The notes below the pieces were generated by a model. The model saw only the letters and a list, made by a program, of their open reading frames with translations. It was not told where the DNA came from and ran no database searches. Positions 45,800 to 56,402 of a stretch of 64,000 bases of DNA are shown piece by piece. Each line of letters starts with the position of its first letter. Position 1 is the first letter of the stretch. Source of the stretch: Epiperipatus broadwayi (Eukaryota; Onychophora; Udeonychophora; Euonychophora; Peripatidae); contig JAQFVV010000151.1 of the NCBI GenBank assembly GCA_028023455.1, positions 1,607,097 to 1,671,096 on the forward strand, written 5' to 3'. The position numbers were made by a program, and so were the translations under genes.

Positions 45800-46490
45800 T
45801 CAAGTTTTCTGAGGTAGTATATTAAATAGCTATAAAATACTAATAAAGAATACTATAATTTAAATAAAAAATATTCTGTCAAGTAATTGAATATTTTACG
45901 AACATCTCTATAACACTGGTGATAATCTCAAAGTGCGTAAAACAAAATTATTTAATCGCCACTATCATTCTGTTAAGTGCCTTCAATTTCTTGGTTTTAC
46001 TTTATTATACTACTATAAGATTATCAGCTTCTACATTGTTTTCCTTTTAAAAGTTCAAGATATTTTAGTCTTATTCTTCCCAACATCAAATTTCCAACAT
46101 ATTATATAATAAATAAATATAAGAGTTTTGATTGGTAAAACAATAAATAAATATTACAAAATTAATGGATTTCTTTTTTATAGAATCGAACCGAAATATA
46201 AGTAACTAAAAAAATGGAAAGAAATCATCAAACTTCTGAAACCTGGATACAGAAGTAAAGATAGAAATTGAAAAGATATAGTTTAAATGTTGAAAGAATT
46301 AGAAGTAGTAACAAGTTAAGAATTGAACATTAATCTGGGTTTGAAGATCACAAAAATTAAAAGAAATTGGTGTGAAAAAAATGTCAGCACATTATTCTAT
46401 TCATATAACACAATGCAATGTAATATTTTTATCTTTTAAAATAAATGTTTCAACTATCCAAAAGTCATCCTCAGAGTTGTAAATACATGG
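45800..46490. other. Unassigned sequence, with a weak hammerhead-like relic at 46440-46485
   Basis: Mostly A+T-rich sequence. GTTTCAACTATCCAAAAGTC followed by ATCCTCAGAG near 46447-46476 is a degenerate reverse-complement form of the CTGATGA-stem-GAAAC motif. Confidence 0.35.
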
Positions 46491-46502
46491 CAAGTATAAT
46501 TA

Positions 46503-46847
46503 CCACTAAACATCACATGATCAACATTCTCTATTCTTACACAAGCTGTTTACGCAGATGCTAAATAGCGCCACTCAATGCAAGCCAGTAATCAATGGAT
46601 GCAGAAAGGGTTTGTGCATAAAATCCCTATCTAGTTCCTACTCATCCAATATCCCCAGACTAGTTTCCAACTCCTAAGATCTAGGTGCAGATACAAGGCT
46701 CCTCACTGATGAAAGACAAGCTAGAAACTAGTCTAGGGATATTGGATGATAAGGCACTAGATGGGCATTTTATGCACAAACCTTCCTGTATCCATTGAAT
46801 ACTCTGACTTTCACTGAATGGCGCTACTGTATGGAGAGTTTTTTTAT
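46503..46847. mobile_element. Family FB fold-back element with 12-bp target duplication
   Basis: Starts CCACTAAACATCACATGATC and ends CTGTATGGAGAGTTTTTTTA. The arms, about 150 bp each, are inverse copies (GCATAAAATCCCTATCTAGT and CCCCAGACTAGTTTCCAAC on the left; GAAACTAGTCTAGGGATATT and ACTAGATGGGCATTTTATGC on the right). Perfect duplication CAAGTATAATTA at 46491-46502 and 46848-46859. Noncoding. Confidence 0.88.
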
Positions 46848-46859
46848 CAAGTATAATTA

Positions 46860-48000
46860 TTATTATTATAATAAATTTCTTATATAATAAAGAAATTATA
46901 GTCACATTAAGAAAAGTCAATTCAAAATATAGATATTAGAAAATAAAAATAGCGTATACCAAGCTAAAACTTTATATAAATAACTCCTTTAGTTTACATT
47001 GAATCTGATATCTAATTTAAGCTGAGTAGATTTATTTATCAGGCTCTAAAATACATGTGACTAAACCAAGCCAAAAAGCAGACTTAACTTGCAACAATAA
47101 AAAGAGCACATTTCATTCAGACTTACACATTTGCCATGGACCCTGAATGTTTAGATGCAATGGTAGATTGGCAGATTCTGGAACCTCAGGTACACATATT
47201 GCAACTTGGTCCTGTCACTTTTGATACTGTAATTTTTGGGCAATAAAATTACTTTTATTAGGTACTTGGATTTTACAAAACTTAATAGAGGGATTAATTA
47301 GAAAAAGGTATAGAAGTGAAAAGAATGCAGGTAGACAATATTGCTTTTCAGAAAATTAGATAGATAGTCTATATCATTTAAATAATATAATAGATATTCT
47401 TTTGGTATGGCCTCAAGTATAGAATACAATTTCAAAGCAAATCATTTCTGATTCCAAATAGTTAATCTTGATCATACCACCAATACATATACACTAAAGT
47501 TAGAAGCAACCACACAAGCAAAGTTGAGTTGTTTAGTGTATTAGTGAATAGTTTTTAATTCATTTCAAATGAGAGGTGAGTGCTTGTTTGAAAAGAGTTT
47601 AATGTATATTTAAAATTTGACCACCATTCATAATAAACATGCCTATATGGGAGTAAATATGCCCTGAAAGCGCTAAGCTAGAATAAAAGCTAATTAAAAT
47701 ATAGCTCCACGGGTGTGTGTTGGAAACGCAGTGTAATAATTCTATTATAAATAAAAATGTCAATATTGAGATTTGTTTTCTGAATAATACTTGTGCAATC
47801 AACACCTTGCATTTTAAAAATATTCCATATTACGTTACATATTAGCGCCTAGATCTACAATTTTAAAATTCAATATATCACAAACAAAACTTAGAGTGAA
47901 CATCAGATTTAAAACATAAAGAAGCCTTAAGAAATAAAGCCTATGTGAAAAAGAATGTAAATTAAAGTTGAACTTTTCAGTTGTTCGATCATCTTCGGCT
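46860..48000. other. Unassigned sequence
   Basis: No gene or repeat recognised. Confidence 0.35.
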
Positions 48001-48059
48001 AAAAGAAATTTAAAAAATTGTTAAATAATTGCTTGCATTAATAAACATTCCAGCAACAA

Positions 48060-48600
48060 CCAACAACATCACAAGTTTCTTATATGCTTCTAGGAGCAGT
48101 TCTCTCCACCCTATTCTGGAACCATCTATCACTAACATAAGTAATGGACACCATAAGCTGTAGCGAACATCCCATCTTGACTTATCTTTTTCCTTTGTCA
48201 ATGAGGACTAGGATTCAAAACTGGAATTAAAGCATTTATGCTTTTAACAATCATCTCATTCCTTTATAGTATTCAAGTTAATAGCCTGAAATTTTAAAAA
48301 ATGCTAATATATTGAATCCAAGCTAAAATACTACCTTGGTTTCTATATTTTGTAGAGACCTCCATTTTATACCAATAGTAGAACCCTTCTATCTTTTGCC
48401 TAGAAGTATTAATACCATCAATATAACATGATTTATTTTACACTTTCAAGAGAAGTTCTCTTCACTCTGCTCATGATATCATCTATTGCAAGCTTCAGCA
48501 ATCACAGGAAAGCATATGATATAAAGCTATAATAATCCATCCTCAGACTATCTTCTATCTTTCGTCAGTGAGAACCAGAATATAAATCTGGTTTAAATCC
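48060..48600. repeat. Two diverged direct repeats of about 150 bp
   Basis: A block near 48085-48235 (TAGGAGCAGTTCTCTCCACC, later TCAATGAGGACTAGGATTCA) recurs in diverged form near 48445-48600 (AAGAGAAGTTCTCTTCACTC, later TCAGTGAGAACCAGAATATA). A third trace, TAGAGCAATTCTCTTTACCC, lies near 17211. It is an unrecognised old repeat family. Confidence 0.5.
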
Positions 48601-49020
48601 TAATCATGATTGATGAAAACAAAAGTGAAAGAGACTGGTTTGCTGGTGGAAATATGGTATTATGCCATCTGGTGAGTAATGGTTAAATAAGCTGACAGTA
48701 GATGGCACCAGAGTAGGTTGAAGAAAACTGATCTTGGAATATTCATTCCAGTTGCAGAAATGAAGAAAATAACATTACTGAATTAGAAACAAAGTTTTAT
48801 AGATAATCTTTCAGATAGTAAATTTTTTTTTTTATTCCAGTACTTAAAACTACTGCATAATTGGAATCGTGGTGTTTTGTTGGTTTTGTGACTATTTTTT
48901 ATACATGAATAGGAAATACAAATGACCACTGGTCAAACATGATCAGTTCTCATATAGTCTATCCAGTAATACAATTATTGATAAATGCATGCAAAGCTAT
49001 TTTCTAAAATAAGTCGGAAA

Positions 49021-49275
49021 CCATTAAACATCACATGGTTTTATTCTTCACGCTTATACAAATCTGTTTACACAGAGGTTAAACTCTCCATACAGTAGCT
49101 CCACTCGGTGTAAACCAGCAATGAATGGATGCAAGAACGTTTGTGCATAAAATATATCAGGATATTAGATGAATAGGCACTAGATAGGGATTTTATGCAC
49201 AAGCCTTCTTGCATCCATTGATTATTCTGGCTTGCACTGAGTGGTGCTACTGTATGGAGAGTTTAGCCTCTGTGT
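49021..49275. mobile_element. Family FB fold-back element with 13-bp target duplication
   Basis: Left arm: ATTAAACATCACATGG near the start, then AACTCTCCATACAGTAGCTC and AATGGATGCAAGAA. Right arm: ACAAGCCTTCTTGCATCCAT, CACTGAGTGGTGCTACTG, TATGGAGAGTTTAGCCTCTG. Flanked by AATAAGTCGGAAA (49008-49020) and AATAAGTCAGAAA (49276-49288), one mismatch. The inner loop is very short. Confidence 0.85.
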
Positions 49276-49344
49276 AATAAGTCAGAAAACTATTTTTTTT
49301 AATCATTTAATATCTAATCGTCTTAATAATAATAGAAAATAAAT

Positions 49345-49615
49345 TCTGCAGTTCACATAATGTGATAAATTAGTAATATTTAGGCATAACATCAGAACTC
49401 GGCAATTTTGAATGTAATTGATGAACTAGATGGACTATGGATGGAAATGAAAGAATAATTGGAAAGAAATCAAAAACTGCAGCTCACACATTGTAATAAA
49501 TTAATTATTTTTATCGAATAACATCAAAATTCAAAGATTTTGAATGTAACTGATGATGAATTAGATGGATTGTGGATGGAAATGAAAGCAATAATTGAAA
49601 AGGAATCAGAAAAAA
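49345..49615. repeat. Direct duplication of about 115-120 bp
   Basis: TGCAGTTCACATAATG, then TTTTGAATGTAATTGATGA and GGATGGAAATGAAAG, near 49348-49455, recur near 49480-49590 (TGCAGCTCACACATTG, TTTTGAATGTAACTGATGA, GGATGGAAATGAAAG). Two copies, diverged by several per cent. Confidence 0.7.
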
Positions 49616-50058
49616 TTTGAATAACGTGAAGCAAACAAAAAAATCAAAATGGATGCCAGAAAATTTATAATGGTAACTGCAAAAATATACAGATAATTTA
49701 ATAGCCTAAAAACGATTTACTCGCTGACGAAGAAGCTTCCAAATAAACAAAACAAATTTCGCTTAAAACTATTAAATGGGCCAAGCGCTTTCGAGGTTTG
49801 CCCTCATATTCATGGCTGACGAAAGTAATAAATCTTTACGTAGTGTTATTAAATAACAAATATGCAAATCAGTTTGACCATTTTTTTGAAATGGAAAAAC
49901 ACGTGTCGCGTCTATTGATAGAATTGTTGTCGCAAACAATAAAGTACGCCTCTTTGATCTTTCTTTTACAGTCGTTGGTTTCAGGGCATACAATCCTGGG
50001 GTTGCCTGGTTCGAACACATGGCCAGTCTGCTTTTCATGTTCCAGAAATATTGAAAAG

Positions 50059-50722
50059 TTATCGCTGTTCTTTTGCTCTTCTATAGGTATACAAGTGTTG
50101 AGCAGCTATGTTGTGAACAGTGGCCTTAGTTTCCCCATAGTATATGGTTTTGCATCCGGCCTGAGGACATGACATGCTGTAAATCACCTGGGGTGTTTGA
50201 GAATGGGTCTGTTCTATCCTTTGAATTATTAATGAGTCTGTTAGACGTAGTGGGAGTACAAAAACCAACCTTAAATTCCCCAGTTAAAGTCTTTATTATC
50301 TGTTGTGATACTTTGGGAATATAAGGGAGGGTAATTTGAGGCTTATCCTTATTCTTGTGGTTAGCTATTAGTTTACTGTGAAATTGCTTAATTTTCTTTG
50401 CAATTGATCTGTAGCTGAAACCTACGCTAAGCAATTCTTTTATATAAATTGCGATGTTGGTCTTTCTATCGGCTTCAAATTTACATAAATTTTGATTTCG
50501 AAATAAAAACGCATTGAGCCCTGCAAATTTATGTGCAGTAGGTGACATGGATTTCGGGTGAGTAAAGCCTCGGATCTCAAGGGGTTTAACTATCATACTA
50601 TAATGCAGATCTCTGTTTTCTCTATGGACCAGCAAATCCAAATATTTAAGCTTCTGCCCTTCGTTCTCCCAAGTGGTGTTTATGATCAATTTAGATTGTA
50701 GTTGTAATTCATTTTGAATAGC
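50059..50722 (-). pseudogene. Penelope-like RT/endonuclease fragment, left arm
   Basis: A 187-codon frame (50126-50689) covers the C-terminal part of the reverse transcriptase (thumb region: GQKLKYLDLLVHRENRDLHY, HPKSMSPTAH) and the linker (YIPKVSQQIIKTLTGEFKVG). After a frameshift it continues with the endonuclease, TPQVIYSMSCPQAGCKTIYY then GETKATVHN, in the frame 50059-50268. VIY and YYGET occupy the places of GIY and YIGxT in Penelope GIY-YIG domains, and the Cys pair before YYG is the usual CCHH insertion of this type. Frameshifted, so not functional. Confidence 0.85.
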
Positions 50723-50725
50723 ATC

Positions 50726-51610
50726 TTCTTAAACTTTTTTGAAAAACATACCATTGTTAAACACATTGCTAATATTGCTGGATTAATTTACATGCGCTAT
50801 GTAGACGATGTATTTATGGCAGCGCCAAAAAATGTAATTGTCAATATTCAAAATGAATTACAACTACAATCTAAATTGATCATAAACACCACTTGGGAGA
50901 ATGAAGGGCAGAAACTTAAATATTTGGATTTGCTGGTCCATAGAGAAAACAGAGATCTGGATTATAGTATGATAGTTAAACCCCTTGAGATCCGAGGCTT
51001 TACTCACCCGAAATCCATGTCACCTACTGCAATAAATTCGCAGGGCTCAATGTTTTTTTTCGAAATCAAAATTTATGTAAATTTGAAGCGATAGAAAGAC
51101 CAACATCAATTTATATAAAAGATTTGCTTAGCGTAGGTTTCAGCTACAGATCAATTGCAAAGAAAATTAAGCAATTTCACAGTAAACTAATAGCTAACCA
51201 CAAAAATAAGGATAAGCCTCAAATTACCCTCCCTTATATTCCCAAAGTATCACAACAGATAATAAAGACTTTAACTGGGGAATTTAAGGTTGGTTTTTGT
51301 ACTCCCCCTAATTCTAACAGACTCATTAATAATTCAAAGGATAGAACAGACCCATCTCAAACACCCCAGGTGATTTACAGCATGTCATGTCCACAGGCCG
51401 GATGCAAAGCCATATACTATGGTGAAACTAAGGCCACTGTTCACAACAAGCTGCTCAACACTTTATACCTATAGAAGAGAAAAGAACAGCGATACTTTTC
51501 AATATTTCTGGAACATAAAAGCAGATGGCATGTGTTCAACCAGGCAACCAGGATTGTATGCCCTGAAACCACGACTTAAAAGAAAGATAAAAGGCGATTT
51601 ATTGTTTTAA
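50726..51610 (+). pseudogene. Penelope-like RT/endonuclease fragment, right arm
   Basis: Starts inside the reverse transcriptase with IFLNFFEKHT, then YMRYVDDVFMAAPKN, the catalytic YVDD box, which the left arm lacks. Continues through the thumb and linker (MLSVGFSYRSIAKKIKQFHS, YIPKVSQQIIKTL) to the GIY-YIG endonuclease (QVIYSMSCPQAGCKAIYYGE). Three frames (50714-51094, 51124-51474, 51419-51610) are needed because of frameshifts and a stop. The fingers and N-terminal part are absent. Confidence 0.88.
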
Positions 51611-52038
51611 AATTCTATCAATAGACGCGACATGTTTTTCCAATTAAAAAATGGTAAACTGATTTGATTTAATTTGCATATTTGTTATTTAATAACACTA
51701 TGTAAAGATTTATTATTTGTGATAATATGAGGAAACCCAAAGCGCTTGGCCCATTTAATAGTTTTGTAAATTTGTTTTGTTTATTTGGAAGTTTTAGCAT
51801 AAATGTTTTTAGGTATTTTTTAGGAGAATATATTAAATCTTTTACAGATAATTTAAGGAAATTGAATATGAAATTCTAGAACATATTGAAGAAAGAAGAA
51901 AAAAGTACTAGTATTTGCAAAAACATTGAAAATGGGAACAAGTTTGGAAAAATAAATTATCTATTAGGAGGTTCATGGGATCAAATAAAGGTTTTAGCTT
52001 TAAATAGGTTTGCTGAGAAGTGTTAATGGTCTGACTTT

Positions 52039-52135
52039 TTTTTCTAATGTGTCAAAGCATCGGCCGGAAGTGAACCCCATGACAACTGCTCGTAAGGCAG
52101 CTGTGCTAACCACTCGGCCACCAATGCTTGACTAG
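52039..52135 (-). mobile_element. tRNA-derived SINE, copy 5
   Basis: Minus-strand body GCATTGGTGGCCGAGTGGTT, anticodon arm CAGCTGCCTTACGAGCAG, B-box region GGGGTTCACTTCC, GATGCTTTGAC and poly(A). Perfect 12-bp target duplication TGGTCTGACTTT at 52027-52038 and 52136-52147. Its A box is closest of all copies to a normal tRNA. Confidence 0.9.
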
Positions 52136-52149
52136 TGGTCTGACTTTAA

Positions 52150-53020
52150 TTAAAAGTTGCAAAAAATCAAACATAGATTGGATTAATACTATGTTTTGAG
52201 TGGTATTATTCTCCTTTAGCTGTTGCTGGCATGACCAATGACAATACTAACATGGGAATCAAACCTTTGGATTTGTAAATACTGAGTTTAAGGTAATGCT
52301 GTGACCAACTGAGAAAAGGCAGCTCAGTTGATTGGTGCATTACCATAAATTTAATATTTAAGAATCTGAAGACCCAGAATTTGATTCTCATGCTAGTACT
52401 GTCATTAGTCCCTCTAACAACACCTGAAGGAGAGAGGAGAATAATACCATAGATAGAAGAATATATGTTTTCCAGGAATGCATTATTAAAAACCAAAAAA
52501 ATCCAGATAATAAGCATCTACACCTTTCCACAAGATATTAACTTACCTTTTATGTAAATGAAGTAATGAAAGATATCATGGTGACACCATAGAAATGACG
52601 ATTTATATGATTCATCAAAACTATTTACAGTCCATATATAATAAGAATGGATAATCTGACTTTTTGTCCTAGTGAATACTTGCAATAATGCAGTGATAAG
52701 GGAAGAAACCATATGGAAAATATATATCATGAAGACATGCTGTAAGATACTTTTGACAACTTCCATATCAAAGAGTCTTCTATAAAGGAAGGTGAAGGAT
52801 TAGATTAACCTCTAAATCATCATCCAACATAAGGCTGTCAAATTAATAACACTGCATCAGAAATTTATAAAAAGAAGTACCAATAAAAACAAATTCTTAC
52901 AATAAATCTGAGAAAGAATTCAAAAGATAACAAAGAATAAAACTGATATATGTTTTATATCATACTAGTAAAGTAATGAAATTCATAGTGTGAATAGAAT
53001 TCCTTACATTTAAAAAACAT
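52150..53020. other. Unassigned sequence
   Basis: Minus frames at 52206-52517 and 52518-52766 show no recognisable domain. No repeat seen. Confidence 0.3.
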
Positions 53021-53029
53021 ATTTACAAG

Positions 53030-53340
53030 ATGACTATAGAAGAGATTATGAAAACATAAGTGTCATTGCTGATAGGCATTATATCAGTGGAAAAGGCCAG
53101 GAAATTTCCAGAAAATAAGTCTATGTGTGCTTTATTGATTACAAGGCCTTTGATTCGGTTGACTGTGCTAAATATAGAATGTATTTGAACAAGTGCATAT
53201 ATCAGAACACTTCATTATTTATATGAGGAATAATAATGTGGGATTAGCAGTTATAATTAAATTAAACTTGAATGACTGGCTTCATATTGGCCAAAAGAGT
53301 TAGATACGACTGTATATGCCTATTGAAATTATATATCAAA
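53030..53340 (+). pseudogene. LINE reverse transcriptase fragment, + strand
   Basis: Reads VCFIDYKAFDSVDCAKYRMY near 53123-53182, the palm motif F.DY.KAFDSVD of non-LTR reverse transcriptases, preceded by a strand resembling the usual lead-in. A later ...DWLHIGQKS...-like stretch precedes the next motif. Frameshifts and stops are present. Orientation opposite to the RTE-like relic that follows. Confidence 0.65.
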
Positions 53341-53399
53341 TACATAATTTATCAGCATGATCATTTCCGATCATTAACAAATAACTGCAGAATGGACTA

Positions 53400-55560
53400 T
53401 CCAAATTAATCTATACTACCAAACTTTATTATCTTATCTATCCATTCATATGTGGTCTCTTTCTAGGTCTTTTTAATTTTGGAAGATCCATGTCCAATCT
53501 AAGTTTATTTCAGACTCAATTGTTTCAATGGTACCTCTCATTCATATATTTTACTTTCAACCTCTTCTTATGACTCTAACATATCTTTCTCTACTTTCTT
53601 AGGTAGTCTGAAGTTTCTATATTGCTCTTCTATTAAGTGTACAGCCTCATAATATAAGAACATAAAAAAACATTTATTTAAAACTTTCCTTTTCAACTTT
53701 ATAAGCATAAAATTTTCCATTTGACTTTAATTTTATGATTAATTTCATCCATTGTTTCCATTTGTATTAATAATCTGATCAAGATATTTGTAGTTGTTTT
53801 TTGATTGTCAATCTTTATATTCTTCTGTGAAAGTCTATTTAACATTATTTTAATCTTTTTTATCATTTATTTTTACTATTATGTTCTTATCTTTATTTGA
53901 TATTTCTTATAATATGCTGTGAAGCATTGTTTGCAAAAACAATCAAACTATGTACTGAATCTAGATAACTTAAATAAACTCCATGTATTTTTATTCCCTT
54001 AGCTTTCTAATTTAATCTACAAAATACTTCTAATAAAACTAGTGTAAAATGTTTTGGAGATATAGAATCATCTCATTATATTCTTTTATTAATGTTAATC
54101 TTCTTAGTGTCCCCATTTAATCTAAACATTGCTATTGTATTTTGATAAATATTCTTCAGAATATGACAGTACCTTGGGTCTATCTTTATGGTTCAAAGAT
54201 TTAAGCACTGTGAATATGTTTATAGAATCAAATGCCTTTTCATAATCTACAAAGCCAAAATATAATGACAACTCATATTTGTTGGTCTCTTCTATAACTT
54301 CTCTTAATAGATCCTTTCAAATGCCGTTTCATAATCTACGAAGCCAAAATATAATGACAACTCATATTTATTGGTCCCTTCTATAACTTCACTTAGTAGA
54401 TCCTCTAGATTTAAACCACTTTTAAATCTAGTTTGTTCTTTTTTTTTTTCATGTGTCATAGCATCAGCCGGGAAGTGAACCTGCTAACCCGGGACAACTG
54501 CTTGTAAGGCAGCTGTGCTGACCTCTCAACGACTAATGCTTGACGATCTAGTTTGTTCTTTTGATTAGTTTAAATCCAGTTTGCTGTAGATGAGTTGCAA
54601 TTATCATAATAGAAATTTTGTATAAACCTGATAAAAGACATCTGATAGATCTATAACTTTTAATATCTTCTTTATCACTTTTCTTAAATATCAATTTAAC
54701 TACTGCATTTTTCTGATCATCTGACATCTACTTTTTTAAAGAAAGCAATAATAATTCCATTATTTCCTGGAACACTTTCATTCTTCATAGATTCAATTGT
54801 CCTCTTTTCATTTAAGATTTTTTTGCAATTAAAATGATGTCATACTTGTAGAGGTTATTTCACTTTCTTTATTACTATATAATTATTTGTAAAACATTAC
54901 ATGATATTGCTTCTTTTTAGTGATTTCCATCTTGTCTTTTTATTCCTGAGATAAACTTTTCTTTCAGTTCTAAGACACTTTGACTCTCTTCCACACTGTT
55001 TCTTCTGAATTCATAGTTATATTTTCTTATACCATTATTAATCTTTTTTCGTACCATTTTACAGAATTCCAGTCATTCTTAAATAAATCATTTAAAATTA
55101 TTTTCATATAGTCTTATCTTATTTGAAATTTATTTACTTGCTATTTTTGAATTCTTTCTTACAATTTTTAATGGAGTATCTGTTTGTCTTAACAGTTGTC
55201 ATCTTTCTAACTAAGTAGTGATCACTTCCTATATTGAATTCATTAAGAGTCTTGAAATCCATATTTTTTGTTAGCCAAAATATTCCAATTCTGCTGTACC
55301 TTCATTTGGATGCTTCCATATCCATCTCCATTTTTCTCAAAGAAATAATTCATAATATACAATATTTTTTTTTCTTCAAATTCCATAAGAATGTATTCTA
55401 CTTCATTTTTGCTTCCATAGTCAAATTTACCCTTAGCTTTTTCGTCTGCCAATTTTTTCCTAATTCTTGCACTAAAGTTTCCAACAATTTTTAAATGTTA
55501 TGTGGTTTGATCAAAAGCATTTTGTGCACCCAAATAAAATCCTTTTTCTTCCTTAAAATA
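53400..55560 (-). pseudogene. Degenerate RTE-like LINE, copy 2
   Basis: The minus strand around 54220-54300 reads YFGFVDYEKAFDSINIF, the reverse transcriptase palm motif, and then, with frameshifts, DSISPKHFTLVLLEVFCRLN (about 54000-54090) and LIVFANNASQHI near 53900-53950, where F-A-N-N replaces the catalytic FADD. Order and spacing match RTE-clade LINEs. An 89-bp direct duplication (54228-54316, 54317-54403) and a SINE (54441-54545) interrupt it. Collinear with copy 1 at 7.96-9.96 kb. High-coordinate limit uncertain. Confidence 0.72.
54441..54545 (-). mobile_element. tRNA-derived SINE, copy 6, nested in LINE
   Basis: Minus-strand body GCATTAGTCGTTGAGAGGTC, anticodon arm CAGCTGCCTTACAAGCAG, B box region GGTTCACTTCCCGGC, TGATGCTATGACACATG and poly(A). 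Perfect 15-bp target duplication ATCTAGTTTGTTCTT at 54426-54440 and 54546-54560. It inserted into an already existing LINE copy and so is younger. Confidence 0.92.
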
Positions 55561-56204
55561 AGAAATTGTTGAGGTATAAATCTGAACTAATCTATCTTCT
55601 GGATCATGTATTATATGATATATTATCAATTTCCATAGTGTTATTGTTACATGTTTTACTCATAATGAAAGTCACTGTATTTGTGCTTTCCAATATTTGT
55701 AGTAGAGTACATGCCCACTTTTCAATTCAATTATCACTTCACTTTTTCTTCTAACTTCACAATATCCAATTACATAACTAAATAAAAGATTACCATCTAA
55801 TGACAGCTGCTGTCTTGGCTGAAAACTTTAGCCTCCTAGGATATAGTTTTGTCCATGTAATAAACTCACCTATATTTAAATAATCATTCCCAAGCCATTT
55901 AATTTAAATGAACATGTCAATCAGGTTGAACAGGAAGTAAGAGTTGTCAGTTTATTTCTTGTGACAATCAAAACTTTTACTTACTGTCCATTTAATTTGA
56001 CTGGACACTTTCATTTAAACTAAATGAGAAATTAATTTATCTAAATTTAGCTTAATTCACTAATCTAATAAAATTGTAAATATCTAAAAAGTCAGTCACC
56101 CATGTATTATATCTAAAAAGTCAGTCACCCATGTATTTATTTATTTAGCATTTGGTATCAGCATGTCAGTTCTTAACTAAATAAGACTTGCCTCCACAAA
56201 GAAA

Positions 56205-56402
56205 CCAACAGGGGGGGGGCTGGTAAATTGGACTCTCCTTGTAAATATGTACCATAGTTTGTGGTCTTCCACATTTATAGTGTGGAGAGTATAAATTCCC
56301 ACATGTGCAACATATAACCACATCTACCCTGGCTATTCTGATTCTGTTAATCTTCAATAAGTTTTTCTTGGGAGAAACCAGGTACTCAGAGGGTAGGGTC
56401 AT
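56205..56402 (-). pseudogene. Zinc-ribbon relic resembling mitochondrial ribosomal protein L32
   Basis: The minus frame reads YLVSPKKNLLKINRIR, then CCTCGNLYSPHYKCGRPQTM. In mitochondrial L32 (bL32m), an (A/V)PK... R segment is followed by a zinc ribbon C-x2-C-x9-C-x2-C with a conserved G after the second Cys and a His seven residues after that Cys. Here C-x2-C-x9-C, the G and the His are kept in register, but the fourth Cys is Pro, which should abolish zinc binding. A splice-acceptor-like CTCTTACAG lies just before the Met. No other part of the gene was found, so this is probably a pseudogene fragment. The match rests on one motif recalled from the family, without alignment. Confidence 0.4.

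Larger units (their letters stand above)
49702..51842. mobile_element. Palindromic Penelope-like retroelement with 14-bp target duplication
   Basis: Two 5'-truncated copies joined head to head: a minus-strand copy (about 49702-50722) and a plus-strand copy (about 50726-51842), with 3' ends facing outwards. The whole palindrome is flanked by a perfect TACAGATAATTTAA at 49688-49701 and 51843-51856. Both arms carry the end of the reverse transcriptase plus a GIY-YIG endonuclease domain, the hallmark pair of Penelope-like elements. The arms are nearly identical, so insertion or duplication is recent relative to the LINE debris around it. Confidence 0.9.

Noticed and set aside
41119-54545. tRNA genes at the six tRNA-like sequences
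   Set aside because: Enlarged anticodon stems, degenerate B boxes, poly(A) tails and flanking target duplications show SINE retrotransposons, not functional tRNA genes.
56205-56215. Run of nine G near 56210 as a functional quadruplex or frameshift site
   Set aside because: It is a single homopolymer with no partner G tracts; it is more likely simple slippage or a sequencing error.
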